Shown here in pieces: positions 16,332 to 25,665 of a stretch of 64,000 bases of DNA; positions within the stretch are counted from its first letter, which is position 1, and each line of letters begins with the position of its first letter. The notes below the pieces were generated by a model that ran no database searches, had not been told where the DNA came from, and worked only from the letters and a program-made list of their open reading frames with translations. Source of the stretch: Deltaproteobacteria bacterium (lineage in GTDB: Bacteria > Desulfobacterota > GWC2-55-46); the NCBI GenBank assembly GCA_016182655.1, contig JACPGB010000028.1:1-64000 (forward strand). Direction: 5' to 3'. The translations under genes were made by a program, and so were the position numbers.

Positions 16332-18527
16332 CTACCCCGCCCTCTTCAATGTGAAATAGAACGCCGCCCCCTCGCCAGGCCTCCCTTCGGCCCAGACCCT
16401 GCCTCCGTGCCTTGTGATAATCCTGTTGACGGTAGCAAGCCCCACGCCCGTGCCGGGGTACTCATCGGCCGAATGGAGGCGCTGGAAGGGTATGAAAAGC
16501 TTTGCCGCGTATTCCATGTCGAACCCCGCGCCGTTATCGCGGACGCAGATGATGACCCTGCCCTCCTCCTCCCCCATTGTGGCGAGCTCTATTATCGCCT
16601 TGTCCTCCTTCGCCGTGAATTTCCACGCGTTGCCAAGGAGGTTCTCAAGGACCGCACGAACGAGGACCGGGTCGCCGCTGACCCCGATATTCTCCTCGAT
16701 CACAAACTCCGCCTTTCTCTCAGGCGCGCCCTTCTGGAGCTCACCGGCTACCTCCCGGGCCATGGAGCTCAAGTCCACGTCTTCCACTATTATTTCGGCG
16801 CGCGTTACGTGCGCAAGCTCCAGTATGTCTTCGATGAGCATCGACATCCTCGTCGCCGCATCCTGTATCCTGCGGAGATAGTCCGCGGACGTCTCGTCAA
16901 GCCCCTTCGCTTTTTTCATCAACACCTGGCTGAAGCCGTCGATGAGCCGCAGCGGCGTGCGGAGGTCGTGGGCAACGGTATAGCTGAACGCCTCCAGCTC
17001 GCCGAGCTCGGTCGTAAGCTCCTCTGTCTTTCTGCGCTCCTCCTCCAGGCGCACCCTCTCCGTTATGTCCTGGACGGTCCCGGACATGCGCACCGGACTG
17101 CCGTTTCGGAATGTGACTTCCGCCTCCTCGTGGACGATCTTCCCGGTCCCGTCCGGGAGCGTTATCCTGTGGTCTATCGAATATGATGCAAGCCCTTTGA
17201 GCGCCTCGTCCACCGCCCTTTGCACCGCGTCCCTGTCCTCCGGAGGGACAATGCCGAGGAACGCCTCGTAGGTGGCCCCGAACGACTGCGGGTCCGCCCC
17301 GAATATCCTGTATATCTCGTCAGACCAGTGGAGCGTATTTTTGGCTATGTCCCAGTCCCAACTCCCTATCTTCGCTATCCTCTGCGCGTTTAGGAGGCCC
17401 GCCTCGCTTTTGATGAGGGCATCCGTCCGGTCCTTGACCCTTTTCGCCATATCGTTGAAACATTTCGTGAGGGTGCCGAGCTCGTCCCTGGCGGTCACGG
17501 GTATATTCACGTCGTATTTGCCCGCCGTCATCTCGCAAGCCCCCTTCTCGAGCCTCCTTATTTTGGCTATCATCGTCTTTCCGAAGAACGCGATGAGGGA
17601 GGCCATGACCAGTACCATGACACCGACCGTTGCGGCGGCGTACTTTATCGATTCCCTTACGGGCGTGTAGGCCTCTTTCCTGTCCAACTTGGCTACAAGG
17701 GTCCAGCCGAGGTCGGGAAAGCAGGCGGAGGCCCCAAGAACCTCGACGCCCCTGTAATCATCCCAGACGCCGATGGTCTTCAACTTCTTCTCGATGCAGG
17801 CCCTTACCGGGTCCGTACTCGCCCTGACCTTGAGGACTGCCCCTTTAATGAACCTCGATTCTGTCAGGAGAAACCTGTCCCGGTTGATTATGATTATCTC
17901 GAAGGTCTTCCGCCCGGAGAGCGTGCCGGGCTCGATGGACGAGAGCCAGAAGGCCTGCTCGCCCAAAAAGATATTCGCGAACTGCGTGAGCGGCACGAAC
18001 CCGCTCAATACCCCGACGACGCGTCCGTTCGAATATATCGGGGCAGAGACCGCCACCTCGGGGCCGCCGAGATAGCCATCGGTCCTCTCCGTCACTCTGA
18101 CGCCTTCCTTCCCATTGATGAAAAAAGGTTCCTGGGATACGTCCCTGCCGGCGGTCGACTCGTTAGTGGAGGCTATGACCATGCCGTTCAAGTCTATCGC
18201 CTCGAGCCTATAGATGTCCTTATGGAGCGGGAGCTTCACCATTTTGAGGTACTCGCTCAAGGCCGGGTCTGCCGCCACCCGCCCGCGCGAGAGCCTCCCG
18301 GTGACGAAACCGTCAGTGGAAAAGTCCTCGACCTTACCCTTGACCGTCTCGATGTACATGGAGAGGATCCCGGCGCGCCCGGCCATGAGGGCGTCAAGGC
18401 CGGCGATGATCTCGCGTTCAAGGTCCGTCCTGTAATTGTGTAAAGTGACGAGAAAGGCCGTTATAATAATGATGAGCGCAAGCGAAAAAGCAAGCGTCAC
18501 CTTATATAAGAGTGAGAGGTTTTTCAT
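16332..18527 (-). CDS. Membrane sensor histidine kinase (Cache-HAMP-PAS-HisKA-HATPase)
   Basis: 731 residues. Transmembrane helices at about 8-28 and 295-315 flank a periplasmic Cache-like sensor. A HAMP domain follows (about 316-370), then a PAS domain (about 380-495), the phosphoacceptor box FSYTVAHDLRTPLRLIDGF with His520, and the ATPase with GNAWKFTA (N box), DNGAGFDM (G1) and PGTGVGLATV (G2). The H box is of the phytochrome-like type. No response regulator is next to it, so it is an orphan kinase. Signal unknown. Confidence 0.92.
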   Translation of the reverse strand: MKNLSLLYKVTLAFSLALIIIITAFLVTLHNYRTDLEREIIAGLDALMAGRAGILSMYIETVKGKVEDFSTDGFVTGRLSRGRVAADPALSEYLKMVKLPLHKDIYRLEAIDLNGMVIASTNESTAGRDVSQEPFFINGKEGVRVTERTDGYLGGPEVAVSAPIYSNGRVVGVLSGFVPLTQFANIFLGEQAFWLSSIEPGTLSGRKTFEIIIINRDRFLLTESRFIKGAVLKVRASTDPVRACIEKKLKTIGVWDDYRGVEVLGASACFPDLGWTLVAKLDRKEAYTPVRESIKYAAATVGVMVLVMASLIAFFGKTMIAKIRRLEKGACEMTAGKYDVNIPVTARDELGTLTKCFNDMAKRVKDRTDALIKSEAGLLNAQRIAKIGSWDWDIAKNTLHWSDEIYRIFGADPQSFGATYEAFLGIVPPEDRDAVQRAVDEALKGLASYSIDHRITLPDGTGKIVHEEAEVTFRNGSPVRMSGTVQDITERVRLEEERRKTEELTTELGELEAFSYTVAHDLRTPLRLIDGFSQVLMKKAKGLDETSADYLRRIQDAATRMSMLIEDILELAHVTRAEIIVEDVDLSSMAREVAGELQKGAPERKAEFVIEENIGVSGDPVLVRAVLENLLGNAWKFTAKEDKAIIELATMGEEEGRVIICVRDNGAGFDMEYAAKLFIPFQRLHSADEYPGTGVGLATVNRIITRHGGRVWAEGRPGEGAAFYFTLKRAG

Positions 18528-18654
18528 GAGAATTTCCCGTGTAGTCCCGGTCGTCGGAGGCCATCCCGGGAATATTCTCAGTCTATATTAAGGGGGGCCG
18601 ATGTCAAACCGGCTCGGGGGTGCGGCTCTGAAGGCAGGATGGGGCCTATTTGGC

Positions 18655-19692
18655 TCAGGCGAGGTCAGTGACCCTTATGCCTATGAGCCGTAGCCCCCTC
18701 ACCATGTCAACGGACTCAAGGAGGGAGAGCGCCGTGGGGCGGATGTCGTTAAGCGAGTCAGTCACGGAGTCAAAGGTCTTTTCGCGGGTTATGGTCCTGA
18801 AATCGCTGAAACGGACCTTTATCGAGACCTTCCGGGCCTTGCGGCCTTCGGATTTGAGCCTCGCCGCGACGTCACCGGCAAGGGCAGAGAGCGTCTCTTT
18901 AATAATATAGAGGTCGGAGGTATCGGCCTCGAAGGTTACCTCTCTGCCGAAGGAACCCGGCTCGGAGAACGGGACGACCGGGCTCTCGTCTTTGCCATTG
19001 GCGTGCTCGTGGAGGGTCCTGCCTATAACAGGCCCGAAGTTCCTCTCCAGGTGTTGGACAGGGGTCCTCGCAAGCTCTCCTATGGTGCGGATGGAGAGGT
19101 CGTTGAGCCTCTTTTCCGTCTTGGGGCCGACGCCCCAGAGCTTACGGACCGGCAGGTCTTTCAGGAATGCACCCACCTCGCCGTCTCTTATGACAAAAAG
19201 CCCGTCAGGCTTGGCCGCATCGGACGCCATCTTGGCGATGAGCTTGTTCGGGCCTATGCCTGCGGAGGCAACGAGCTTCAATTCCCTTGTTACGCGCGAG
19301 CGTATCTCCCCGGTCATCTCAACGGCGAGCGGGACGGGGTCGATCGAAGACCTTATCTCGATGAACGCCTCGTCGAGGCCGAAGGTCTCGACCTCGGCCG
19401 TGAACGACCTGAGTATCTCCATGAACCGGTCGGACGCAGCCTCGTACGCGGCGAAGTCCACCGGGAGGAAGACCGCTCCGGGGCAGAGCTTCAAGGCCTT
19501 TTTCAAGGGCATGCCCGACGATACCCCCTTTGCGCGCGCCTCGTACGAGGCGGCCGATACGACACCCCTGCTTTTCGGGTCGCCATCTCCCCCGACTATC
19601 ACGACCCTGCCCTTCAACGACGGGTCCTTCTTGACCTCGACGGAGGCGAAGAACGCGTCGAGGTCTATATGTATTACCGAACGCCTTTCCAT
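18655..19692 (-). CDS. dinB: DNA polymerase IV (Y family)
   Basis: Translesion polymerase, about 345 residues. Visible are VIHIDLDAFFASVE (metal-binding Asp), SYEARAKGVSSGMPL, the catalytic pair in GLDEAFIEI, SAGIGPNKLIAKMASD and the helix-hairpin-helix LWGVGPKTEKRL, then the little-finger domain. The ORF is open to 19890, but the start at 19692 (MERRSVIHIDLDAFF) with AAAGGAG upstream is the family one; the extra 66 residues are low-complexity. No LexA box was found. Confidence 0.94.
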   Translation of the reverse strand: MERRSVIHIDLDAFFASVEVKKDPSLKGRVVIVGGDGDPKSRGVVSAASYEARAKGVSSGMPLKKALKLCPGAVFLPVDFAAYEAASDRFMEILRSFTAEVETFGLDEAFIEIRSSIDPVPLAVEMTGEIRSRVTRELKLVASAGIGPNKLIAKMASDAAKPDGLFVIRDGEVGAFLKDLPVRKLWGVGPKTEKRLNDLSIRTIGELARTPVQHLERNFGPVIGRTLHEHANGKDESPVVPFSEPGSFGREVTFEADTSDLYIIKETLSALAGDVAARLKSEGRKARKVSIKVRFSDFRTITREKTFDSVTDSLNDIRPTALSLLESVDMVRGLRLIGIRVTDLA

Positions 19693-19901
19693 CTTGAAAA
19701 AATCTCCTTTGAGAAACGACTCGCAAAGCGGGGATTGAGTATAGCACAGGAAGACGCGGAGAGAGGGGGTTATTTTTGGGGTTGAGGATGAGCGGGGCGT
19801 CGACTTTTTGTGCGCTGGGGACGTCTGGAAAAAGGTTTTCGCGATCGATTCGCGAAAAGATGAGATTGCTTCCGTCACTCGCAATGACAACGCAGTGGAG
19901 C

Positions 19902-20387
19902 TCAGGCGTATTTTTTGGCTGAGCGGATTATCTCGTCGGCGAAGTAGGGTTTCCTTATGAACTCGTCTATCATCCCCTCCTTAATCCCCTGCATAATGAC
20001 CTCTTCGGCGTCCCTGAAAAAACCGGTAAAGAGGATGACCCTCGTCTGCGGCCTTACCTTCTTTATCTCCCTGTACGCCTCAAGCCCGTTCATGCCCGGC
20101 ATTATCATGTCCATGAAGATGAGCGAGTACGGCTTTGTCCTCAGGGCCTCTACCGCGTCATTGCCGTTCAGCGCGTACGCGGCCTCAAACCCCTCGTCTT
20201 TCAGTATCTCGCTCATCCCGAGCCCGACGGCCTCTTCATCGTCCACTATCAGTATGGACGGCTTCGTCCTCTGGGTCTTAAGCCTTCCCTCGGAAGCAAT
20301 ACCGGATGCGAAAAGGGACACCTTTGTCGGGGTCCCGCCGGGCCCCAAACCGCACTCTATAGAGGAGATATCATTCGCCTGGGTCAT
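19902..20387 (-). CDS. Single-domain response regulator
   Basis: 161 residues: about 40 residues of variable N-terminus, then a CheY-like receiver (about 43-160). Acidic pocket ILIVDDEEA, phosphoacceptor LIFMDMIMPGMNG, conserved Thr/Lys in LFTGFF and IRKPYF. There is no output domain, so it probably relays phosphate or acts by protein contact. It is followed by dinB on the same strand but 209 nt away, so linkage is unclear. Confidence 0.88.
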   Translation of the reverse strand: MTQANDISSIECGLGPGGTPTKVSLFASGIASEGRLKTQRTKPSILIVDDEEAVGLGMSEILKDEGFEAAYALNGNDAVEALRTKPYSLIFMDMIMPGMNGLEAYREIKKVRPQTRVILFTGFFRDAEEVIMQGIKEGMIDEFIRKPYFADEIIRSAKKYA

Positions 20388-20635
20388 ACCCCACCTATTG
20401 CGCCGGATCGACGAAACGGCGTGTTCTGTCTCAAGAATGTGGAAAAGCAGTCAATGAACGCGTTCAGGCGCCTTGACCTGATGAGGGATGTGATACTTCA
20501 GAGATGAAGTGCCTGTGGGTTATTAGGGTCAGGGACGAGGTTGAGTAAAACGCGAAGGGTGCGGACCAAAACATATGAATTATATCTTGAAGTCTTAAGC
20601 TGTCAAGGGGAGGACGGGCAGATAAACGTGCCTGC

Positions 20636-21808
20636 CTACATCCTGACCATAGCCGGGGCAAGGAGGAGCGCGCCGAGGCACATGGCGAGCGATATGCCGA
20701 ATACAGCGGACCCGCCGGCAACGGCAAAGAGCGCGGTCCCGAGGAACGGGGCGGTAGCCCCCCTTATCCCCCCTATTGCGATGTTCGCGGCCGTGTACCG
20801 GGCGACCTCGCCTTCAGAGGCTATCCTCGTCACGACCACGTAATTCGTGAGTTCGAGCGCCGCGAAGGTGAACCCGGCCGCGGCCTGCGCCACGCCGAGG
20901 GCGTATATGTCCCTCGTAAAAAGATAAAGGAGCGGGGTCGCCGCGGCTATCGCGAATATAAGGACGAGTACCCTCCTTACCGGGCGCGCGTCCAACTGCC
21001 TGCCCCAGAAAAAGAAGCCGAGGAGCCACATCGACGAGAAGATCGAGCCGTAGACGCCGGTTGCGAGGTTTGAGATATTTACCTCGTCGACAAGCACGAG
21101 CGGGAAGACCGGGAGCGCCATCAAGAGCCCGAACTCGAAGAGGGAATAGACCGTGACGAAGCGCAGGAACGCCCCGTCCCTCAAGGGCCTCAAAAGATGG
21201 CTTGGACCGGCAAAGGAGACCCTCTCCCTTTTCTCGCGCCTCACCCTTATCGACCTGAACTGGAGGGCCGAAAGGGCCCCGAAGACCGCCGCCGCGGGGA
21301 ATATGTACCTGAAGTTGTACGTGTCCTTCTCAAGCACCCAGCCGGCGAGCGCCGAGGCGGCCACCCACGATACCGCGATACCGACCCGGACGTACGCCAT
21401 CAATCTCCCCCGGTGCTCGTCCGGGTAATTGGTCTTCATGATGGACGCGTAGGACGGGAAAGGTATGGCGGTCACTATCATGTACGCGAATATGACGACC
21501 GTGTACCATAGGGGGGCCGTCACATAGAACATCCCGAGCAGGATGAGCCTCCCGAGCGCCCCTGGCCAGACCACGTACCAGACCCTGCCCTTTCCGAAGA
21601 CGTCCTCGGTCCAGAGGAGCGTAAAGGTGTTGGCTATGTAAGGGGACGCGGCGAGGAGCGCCACCTGAAAGTCGCTCGCCCCTATCTTCCGCCCGATTAT
21701 CGGGATGAACGGCATCAGAAACCCGCCGAAAACGCCGATCAGAAGCCCGGACCTCAAGTCATAATAGAAGGTGTGCCTTGCGTGCAGAGGCAAATCCTTG
21801 AATCTCAT
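20636..21808 (-). CDS. MFS transporter
   Basis: About 390 residues with around 11-12 hydrophobic segments and MFS features, including the loop-2-like DVFGKGRVW, a PDEHRGRLMAYVRVG signature between helices, and a long central cytoplasmic loop (RSIRVRREKRERVSF). I use the ATG at 21808 (MRFKDLPLHARHTFYYDLRSG) instead of 21976, since the first 56 residues are unlike the family. Substrate cannot be predicted. No neighbour suggests one. Confidence 0.85.
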   Translation of the reverse strand: MRFKDLPLHARHTFYYDLRSGLLIGVFGGFLMPFIPIIGRKIGASDFQVALLAASPYIANTFTLLWTEDVFGKGRVWYVVWPGALGRLILLGMFYVTAPLWYTVVIFAYMIVTAIPFPSYASIMKTNYPDEHRGRLMAYVRVGIAVSWVAASALAGWVLEKDTYNFRYIFPAAAVFGALSALQFRSIRVRREKRERVSFAGPSHLLRPLRDGAFLRFVTVYSLFEFGLLMALPVFPLVLVDEVNISNLATGVYGSIFSSMWLLGFFFWGRQLDARPVRRVLVLIFAIAAATPLLYLFTRDIYALGVAQAAAGFTFAALELTNYVVVTRIASEGEVARYTAANIAIGGIRGATAPFLGTALFAVAGGSAVFGISLAMCLGALLLAPAMVRM

Positions 21809-22106
21809 GCGGTTTATTATAAGCGAAGTCGCCTTCCCTTTGAAGGGGAAAAGAAGGGCCCGAGACGCCGGTCTCGCCCGATTCATGCCGGGTCCGACTG
21901 CGCAAAGTCTGCAAGTTCCATTTTCTACGATTTTTGACCCCCAAGGTATATGCGATATAATGAAAACGAAATTCATTTTCGATTGAGGGGCGGAAGGGTT
22001 AGAGGGTCAGGGGGCTGGGAACAGGGGAAAGGGAGGCATGAAAACAGGCTTTCAATGGAAACCGGACAGATTTCAGCAAGACGCGACTTAAACAGGGAGG
22101 TGCCTT

Positions 22107-22736
22107 ATGGAACGCATCAACTGGTTCAAAAACATGAACGAAGCAACGGAAGACATCAAGGGAGGATCGAAGCTTTTGATGATGTTCTTCTACAGCCCCT
22201 CGTGCGATGGGTCGATGAAGACGATAAACGAAACGCTCGAAAACGAAGATGTCGCCAGCCTTATCGAGAGGGAGTGCGCCCCCATCAAGCTCAACATCGA
22301 GGATAAAAAAGAGCTCGCGAAGGAGAGGAACGTCGACTGGACGCCGACCTTCATACTCGCCGACGAGCACGGCAGGGAGCTTGAGAGGTGGGTTGGCTAT
22401 CTGCCCGCGAGGGACTTCATGGCGCAGTTGCTCCTCTCCAAGGGGCTCTCCGACTTCCATCTCGAGCGCCACACTGACGCCATAGCCGAGTTCGAGGAGA
22501 TCGTCGAGGAGTTCACGGACACCGACCTCGTCCCTGAGGCCGAATACTTCATTGGGGCCGCGAACTTCAAGCTCACCGGACAGAACGACACGCTCATCGA
22601 CGTCTGCCACATACTGACCTCCAGGTACCCGGAGAGCCAGTGGACCAAGAAGTGCTCGGTCTGGGCGCACCTAACCCACAGTGCGCCGTTCGTCGGGTAT
22701 GACGGCGGCGGGTCCATAGGCGGCGGCGCTTATTAG
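22107..22736 (+). CDS. Thioredoxin-fold protein with degenerate active site and TPR-like tail
   Basis: 209 residues. The first 110 have a thioredoxin-like pattern: LLMMFFYSPSCDGSMK (strand then active-site loop), VDWTPTFILADEHGRE with the cis-proline (TPT) and GYLPARDFMAQL. The active site reads SCDGS in place of CxxC, so only one Cys remains. Residues about 115-190 are helical, with a TPR-like FHLERHTDAIAEFEEIVEEF. The tail ends in a Gly-rich segment. It is preceded by GGGAGG and followed by a terminator. It may sense or carry rather than reduce; function unknown. Confidence 0.75.
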   Translation: MERINWFKNMNEATEDIKGGSKLLMMFFYSPSCDGSMKTINETLENEDVASLIERECAPIKLNIEDKKELAKERNVDWTPTFILADEHGRELERWVGYLPARDFMAQLLLSKGLSDFHLERHTDAIAEFEEIVEEFTDTDLVPEAEYFIGAANFKLTGQNDTLIDVCHILTSRYPESQWTKKCSVWAHLTHSAPFVGYDGGGSIGGGAY

Positions 22737-22750
22737 GCTTAGCCTCCCGG

Positions 22751-22792
22751 AACCCGGGCGGGGCGCTACATGCCTCGCCCGGGTTCTTTTTT
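22751..22792 (+). terminator. Intrinsic terminator after thioredoxin-like gene
   Basis: AACCCGGGCGGGGC pairs with GCCTCGCCCGGGTT around a short loop, followed by CTTTTTT. Confidence 0.88.
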
Positions 22793-22923
22793 GCCCGCTC
22801 CATAACCGCCGGATGACAGACGATATGAATGGTCTACCCGGTCATCCTCTCCCGGCCCCTTTCGCAATTGCTTTTCCCTGCCCCTTGTTATAAAATCAAC
22901 TCAACTTTGACGGGAGGTCCGTA

Positions 22924-23379
22924 ATGGATCAAAACCAGCAGGAACAGCGGAGAAGCGTCGTAATACCGTACATAAACAAGTTCCTCGCCGTCGTGGACGA
23001 CGTCATCCTCGTATGGGTGGCGATAGGCATCATCGGTGTCGCCGCGCTACTCATGCTGGAGGCGATAACCGACTTTGTCTTCTACACCCAGCACTCGATA
23101 TCGCATATCATAAGCGACCTCATGTTCGTCCTTATCATCATGGAGCTCTTCAGGCAGGTGATGAGGCAGATAAACCGCCACTCGTTTTCGCTTAACCCCT
23201 TCATCTTCATAGGCGTAATAGCCTCCATCAGGGGCATGCTCCTAACACAGATGAAACTCGGCATGGGCGAGGCCGACTGGGAGGGCGCGGTCCTACAGCT
23301 CGGCATACACGCCGGCATCGTCCTCATACTCGTATTCAGCCTCTATATCTATTCCAAGGGGAAGCCGAAGGAAGAATAA
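22924..23379 (+). CDS. PsiE-like phosphate-starvation-inducible membrane protein
   Basis: 151 residues with four hydrophobic helices (about 28-50, 58-80, 96-112, 125-145) and the PsiE-family core HIISDLMFVLIIMELFRQVM. Family members are small inner-membrane proteins of unknown mechanism, the E. coli one being induced by phosphate starvation. GGGAGG lies 6 nt before the ATG. It stands alone with its own terminator. No Pho box was identified. Confidence 0.82.
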   Translation: MDQNQQEQRRSVVIPYINKFLAVVDDVILVWVAIGIIGVAALLMLEAITDFVFYTQHSISHIISDLMFVLIIMELFRQVMRQINRHSFSLNPFIFIGVIASIRGMLLTQMKLGMGEADWEGAVLQLGIHAGIVLILVFSLYIYSKGKPKEE

Positions 23380-23398
23380 GGCTTACGATATAACCGAC

Positions 23399-23440
23399 AA
23401 AAAAAGGCTGTGGACGCCCTCGGCGTCCAGAGCCTTTTTT
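23399..23440 (+). terminator. Intrinsic terminator after psiE-like gene
   Basis: AAAAAAGGCT and GGACGCC pair with GGCGTCC and AGCCTTTTTT around a CTC loop; the flanking A and T tracts make it potentially bidirectional. Confidence 0.88.
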
Positions 23441-23539
23441 ATATTCTATCCGGACTCACTCCAAAAACCTCCCAATCGAAGGGAGGGGATTGCGGCCTTC
23501 TCACCGCCGGTAATCGGTCATCCGGCCCCTTGCCATCGC

Positions 23540-23893
23540 CTACTTGTTCAAATGATAAAACGCCCACTTCGCGCACTCGTAGTCGGTCTGGTAGCGGTAG
23601 ACGATATGGAACATCTCGTAGAGGACGAGCTGTTTTACGAACTTGAAGTCGTCCTCGAGTTTGGCGACCTCGTCAGGGAACTTCGCGAACAGGAATTCGA
23701 TGTTCGCCCCCTTGTCCTCGCGGGGTATCGACTTCTTTATGAGGATCCTCTTCTCTATTTTATAGACCCTTGAGGCCCTCCTGGGGTCGTTCGGTATCTC
23801 GTCGACGAACTCGAGGACCCCGGGCTCGATCCCGTGCTTCTGTATCGCCTTTACAAGCTCCTCCCTGTACTGCTCAGTCTCTATCGTATCCAA
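23540..23893 (-). CDS. Uncharacterised 117-residue protein, possibly zincin-like
   Basis: Unknown small soluble protein. The C-terminal helix pair KQLVLYEMFHIVYRY and YECAKWAFYHL has the spacing of the HExxH and E..A..FA motifs of ImmA/IrrE-type metallopeptidases, but the first His is Tyr (YEMFH), so activity is doubtful. This likeness is an inference from eye comparison only. It begins 22 nt after the PilZ gene stop, on the same strand, so the two are likely co-transcribed. Confidence 0.6.
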   Translation of the reverse strand: MDTIETEQYREELVKAIQKHGIEPGVLEFVDEIPNDPRRASRVYKIEKRILIKKSIPREDKGANIEFLFAKFPDEVAKLEDDFKFVKQLVLYEMFHIVYRYQTDYECAKWAFYHLNK

Positions 23894-23915
23894 AACGCCT
23901 CTCCTTGTACGCCGA

Positions 23916-24575
23916 TCACTTAAGGGCCGCGGTGAACTGCCCGAGCTTCGCTTTTGCCTCCCCCGTCATCTCTTCGAACTGCACGCCTATGGTGATGCTG
24001 TCCGAGTCCTTGCTCAAGTTCCTTATCTTGCCCCTGAGCGCGAACGATTCGTGCGTTCTGGGCAGTTGCATCCTTATCTCTATTATCTTGTTCACCTGTA
24101 TGAGGCTGAAGAGCGCCTCCCTCACCGACTTTATGACGGCGCGGCAGCCCTCGGGGCTTATGTCAGTAACAAAGAGGTCGACGAACTCGTTGCCGAACAT
24201 GGTCATGCCGGGGATGTTGCAGGCGCGCCTCTCGGTCGTGACGGTCTTGGATTCCACTATCGTCTTCGGGTACTTGAGGAATACTATCTTGGCCGGGGCG
24301 GAGACGATGTTCTGTATTTCGGTGTCGAACCCGTAGACGACGCCCTTATAAAGGAACCTTAATATTACCGGGCTCTCCCTTATAGTCTCGCTCCTGAAGG
24401 TGCCGAGGAGGTCGTTCGGCGAGAGGCGAACGATAAGGTACTGGCCGAACTCCATGCCGACGAACATGCTTTTTATGCGGAGGTTGAACTTGAGTATCTC
24501 TAAAAGCACATCTGCGCCGAGCTCGATGGGTATGGCCGGAAGCGAGAGGCTCGGGGCTTGCTTTATATTATCCAT
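23916..24575 (-). CDS. PilZ-domain c-di-GMP effector (YcgR-like)
   Basis: 219 residues. An N-terminal YcgR-like flagellar-brake domain (about 20-105) precedes a PilZ domain (about 108-215). The c-di-GMP-binding motif appears as ERRACNIP (RxxxR class, with the first part degenerate) and a later DISPEGCRAVI (D/NxSxxG). It would bind cyclic di-GMP, probably changing motility or surface behaviour. The GGDEF-EAL protein at 57.7 kb could make or remove the ligand. Confidence 0.85.
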   Translation of the reverse strand: MDNIKQAPSLSLPAIPIELGADVLLEILKFNLRIKSMFVGMEFGQYLIVRLSPNDLLGTFRSETIRESPVILRFLYKGVVYGFDTEIQNIVSAPAKIVFLKYPKTIVESKTVTTERRACNIPGMTMFGNEFVDLFVTDISPEGCRAVIKSVREALFSLIQVNKIIEIRMQLPRTHESFALRGKIRNLSKDSDSITIGVQFEEMTGEAKAKLGQFTAALK

Positions 24576-24661
24576 GATACGAAAATACTATAAAAAGAGG
24601 CGCTATGCAAACCTAAAAAAGGCCCTGCGCCCCGCCCCGGGGATTTGACTTTCAGATGTGA

Positions 24662-25630
24662 ATGACTTATCTTATCCGTACCGGAAAACACGCATTTTTC
24701 TGGAAGGAGGCCCCTATCCGTCCGCTCTCATACATATTAATTGCGGCCATCGCCATTTCTCTAACCGCGTCAGCGTATGCCGCGCCGAAAAATGCGAAAG
24801 TCCCGAAGGACATGGTCTTCGTCGAAGGCGGATGCTTCGAGATGGGCGACCCGTACCCGCAAAAGACCATACTCGACGGCGACCCGGACGAAAAACCCTT
24901 GCATAATGTCTGTGTCTCGGACTTTTACATCGGCAAATACGAGGTCACGCGAGGGGAATTCTCCAAATTCGTTGAAGAGACACAATACAAGACACAGGCC
25001 GAGACCGGGCAGGGCTGTTACATCATCTACGGCGGCAGGGTCTGGCAGAACCAGAAAGACCTTTATTGGGAGCGGCTAAAGCAGGAGGACAACCACCCCG
25101 TCGCGTGCGTCTCATGGAACGACGCAAACGAGTTCATAAAGTGGAAGACCAAAAAGACCGGGCTTAAATACCGCCTGCCGACAGAGGCCGAGTGGGAGTT
25201 CGCGGCTCGCGAGCGCGGAAAGATTATGAAGTACAGCTGGGGCGTGGATGGCGACAAGCCGCAGGGCAATGTGGCGGACGAATCCGCGCGCAGGGATCTC
25301 CCCGAGGTCTTCCCGGAGAAAACATACTGGAAAGGCTACGACGACGGGTATGTCTTCTCATCTCCGGTCGGGAGCTACAAGCCGAACGGGCTCGGTATTT
25401 ATGACATGTCGGGGAGCGTCTGGGAGTGGATGAACGATCTATACGATGTCGATTATTACAAGAAGAGCCCCAAGGACGACCCGAAGGGAAATAAGACCGA
25501 CGGCACGCATGTGAGGAAGGGCGGCTCCTGGGCCGACGACTGGCGCCACCAGCGGATAGCGAACAGGTCCAGGTCGTTCGACTTTAGGGCAAGGTTTGAC
25601 CTGGGGTTCAGACTGGCGATGGAGAAGTGA
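24662..25630 (+). CDS. Formylglycine-generating-enzyme (SUMF1) family exported protein
   Basis: Up to 322 residues. A signal peptide (RPLSYILIAAIAISLTASAYA) is followed by a SUMF1-fold domain: MVFVEGGCFEMGD, YIGKYEVTRGEF, HPVACVSWNDANEF, YRLPTEAEWEFAARERG, NGLGIYDMSGSVWEWMND, VRKGGSWADD and FRLAMEK. Most bacterial members are not true sulfatase activators, and the paired active-site cysteines of FGE are not evident. The ATG at 24662 has no ribosome site. GGAAGGAGG followed 5 nt later by an in-frame ATC at 24716 would start exactly at the signal peptide. Confidence 0.87.
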   Translation: MTYLIRTGKHAFFWKEAPIRPLSYILIAAIAISLTASAYAAPKNAKVPKDMVFVEGGCFEMGDPYPQKTILDGDPDEKPLHNVCVSDFYIGKYEVTRGEFSKFVEETQYKTQAETGQGCYIIYGGRVWQNQKDLYWERLKQEDNHPVACVSWNDANEFIKWKTKKTGLKYRLPTEAEWEFAARERGKIMKYSWGVDGDKPQGNVADESARRDLPEVFPEKTYWKGYDDGYVFSSPVGSYKPNGLGIYDMSGSVWEWMNDLYDVDYYKKSPKDDPKGNKTDGTHVRKGGSWADDWRHQRIANRSRSFDFRARFDLGFRLAMEK

Positions 25631-25639
25631 GGGCGGTTT

Positions 25640-25665
25640 GTTGGGTTACGCTACGCTAACCCAAC
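25640..25665. repeat. REP-like palindrome left of methyltransferase
   Basis: GTTGGGTTA and TAACCCAAC flank CGCTACGC. A variant with CGCTTCGC-type centre lies at 26548..26573 beyond the methyltransferase gene, and a further GTGGGCGGAGCCCAC hairpin lies at about 25748-25763. Confidence 0.7.

Noticed and set aside
16188-17186. 332-residue plus-strand ORF
   Set aside because: Antisense of the sensor kinase and RibD-like genes.
20464-20727. 87-residue ORF after the MFS gene
   Set aside because: Overlaps the MFS 3' end out of frame, with low-complexity composition; the gap 20388-20635 shows no other gene or clear signal.
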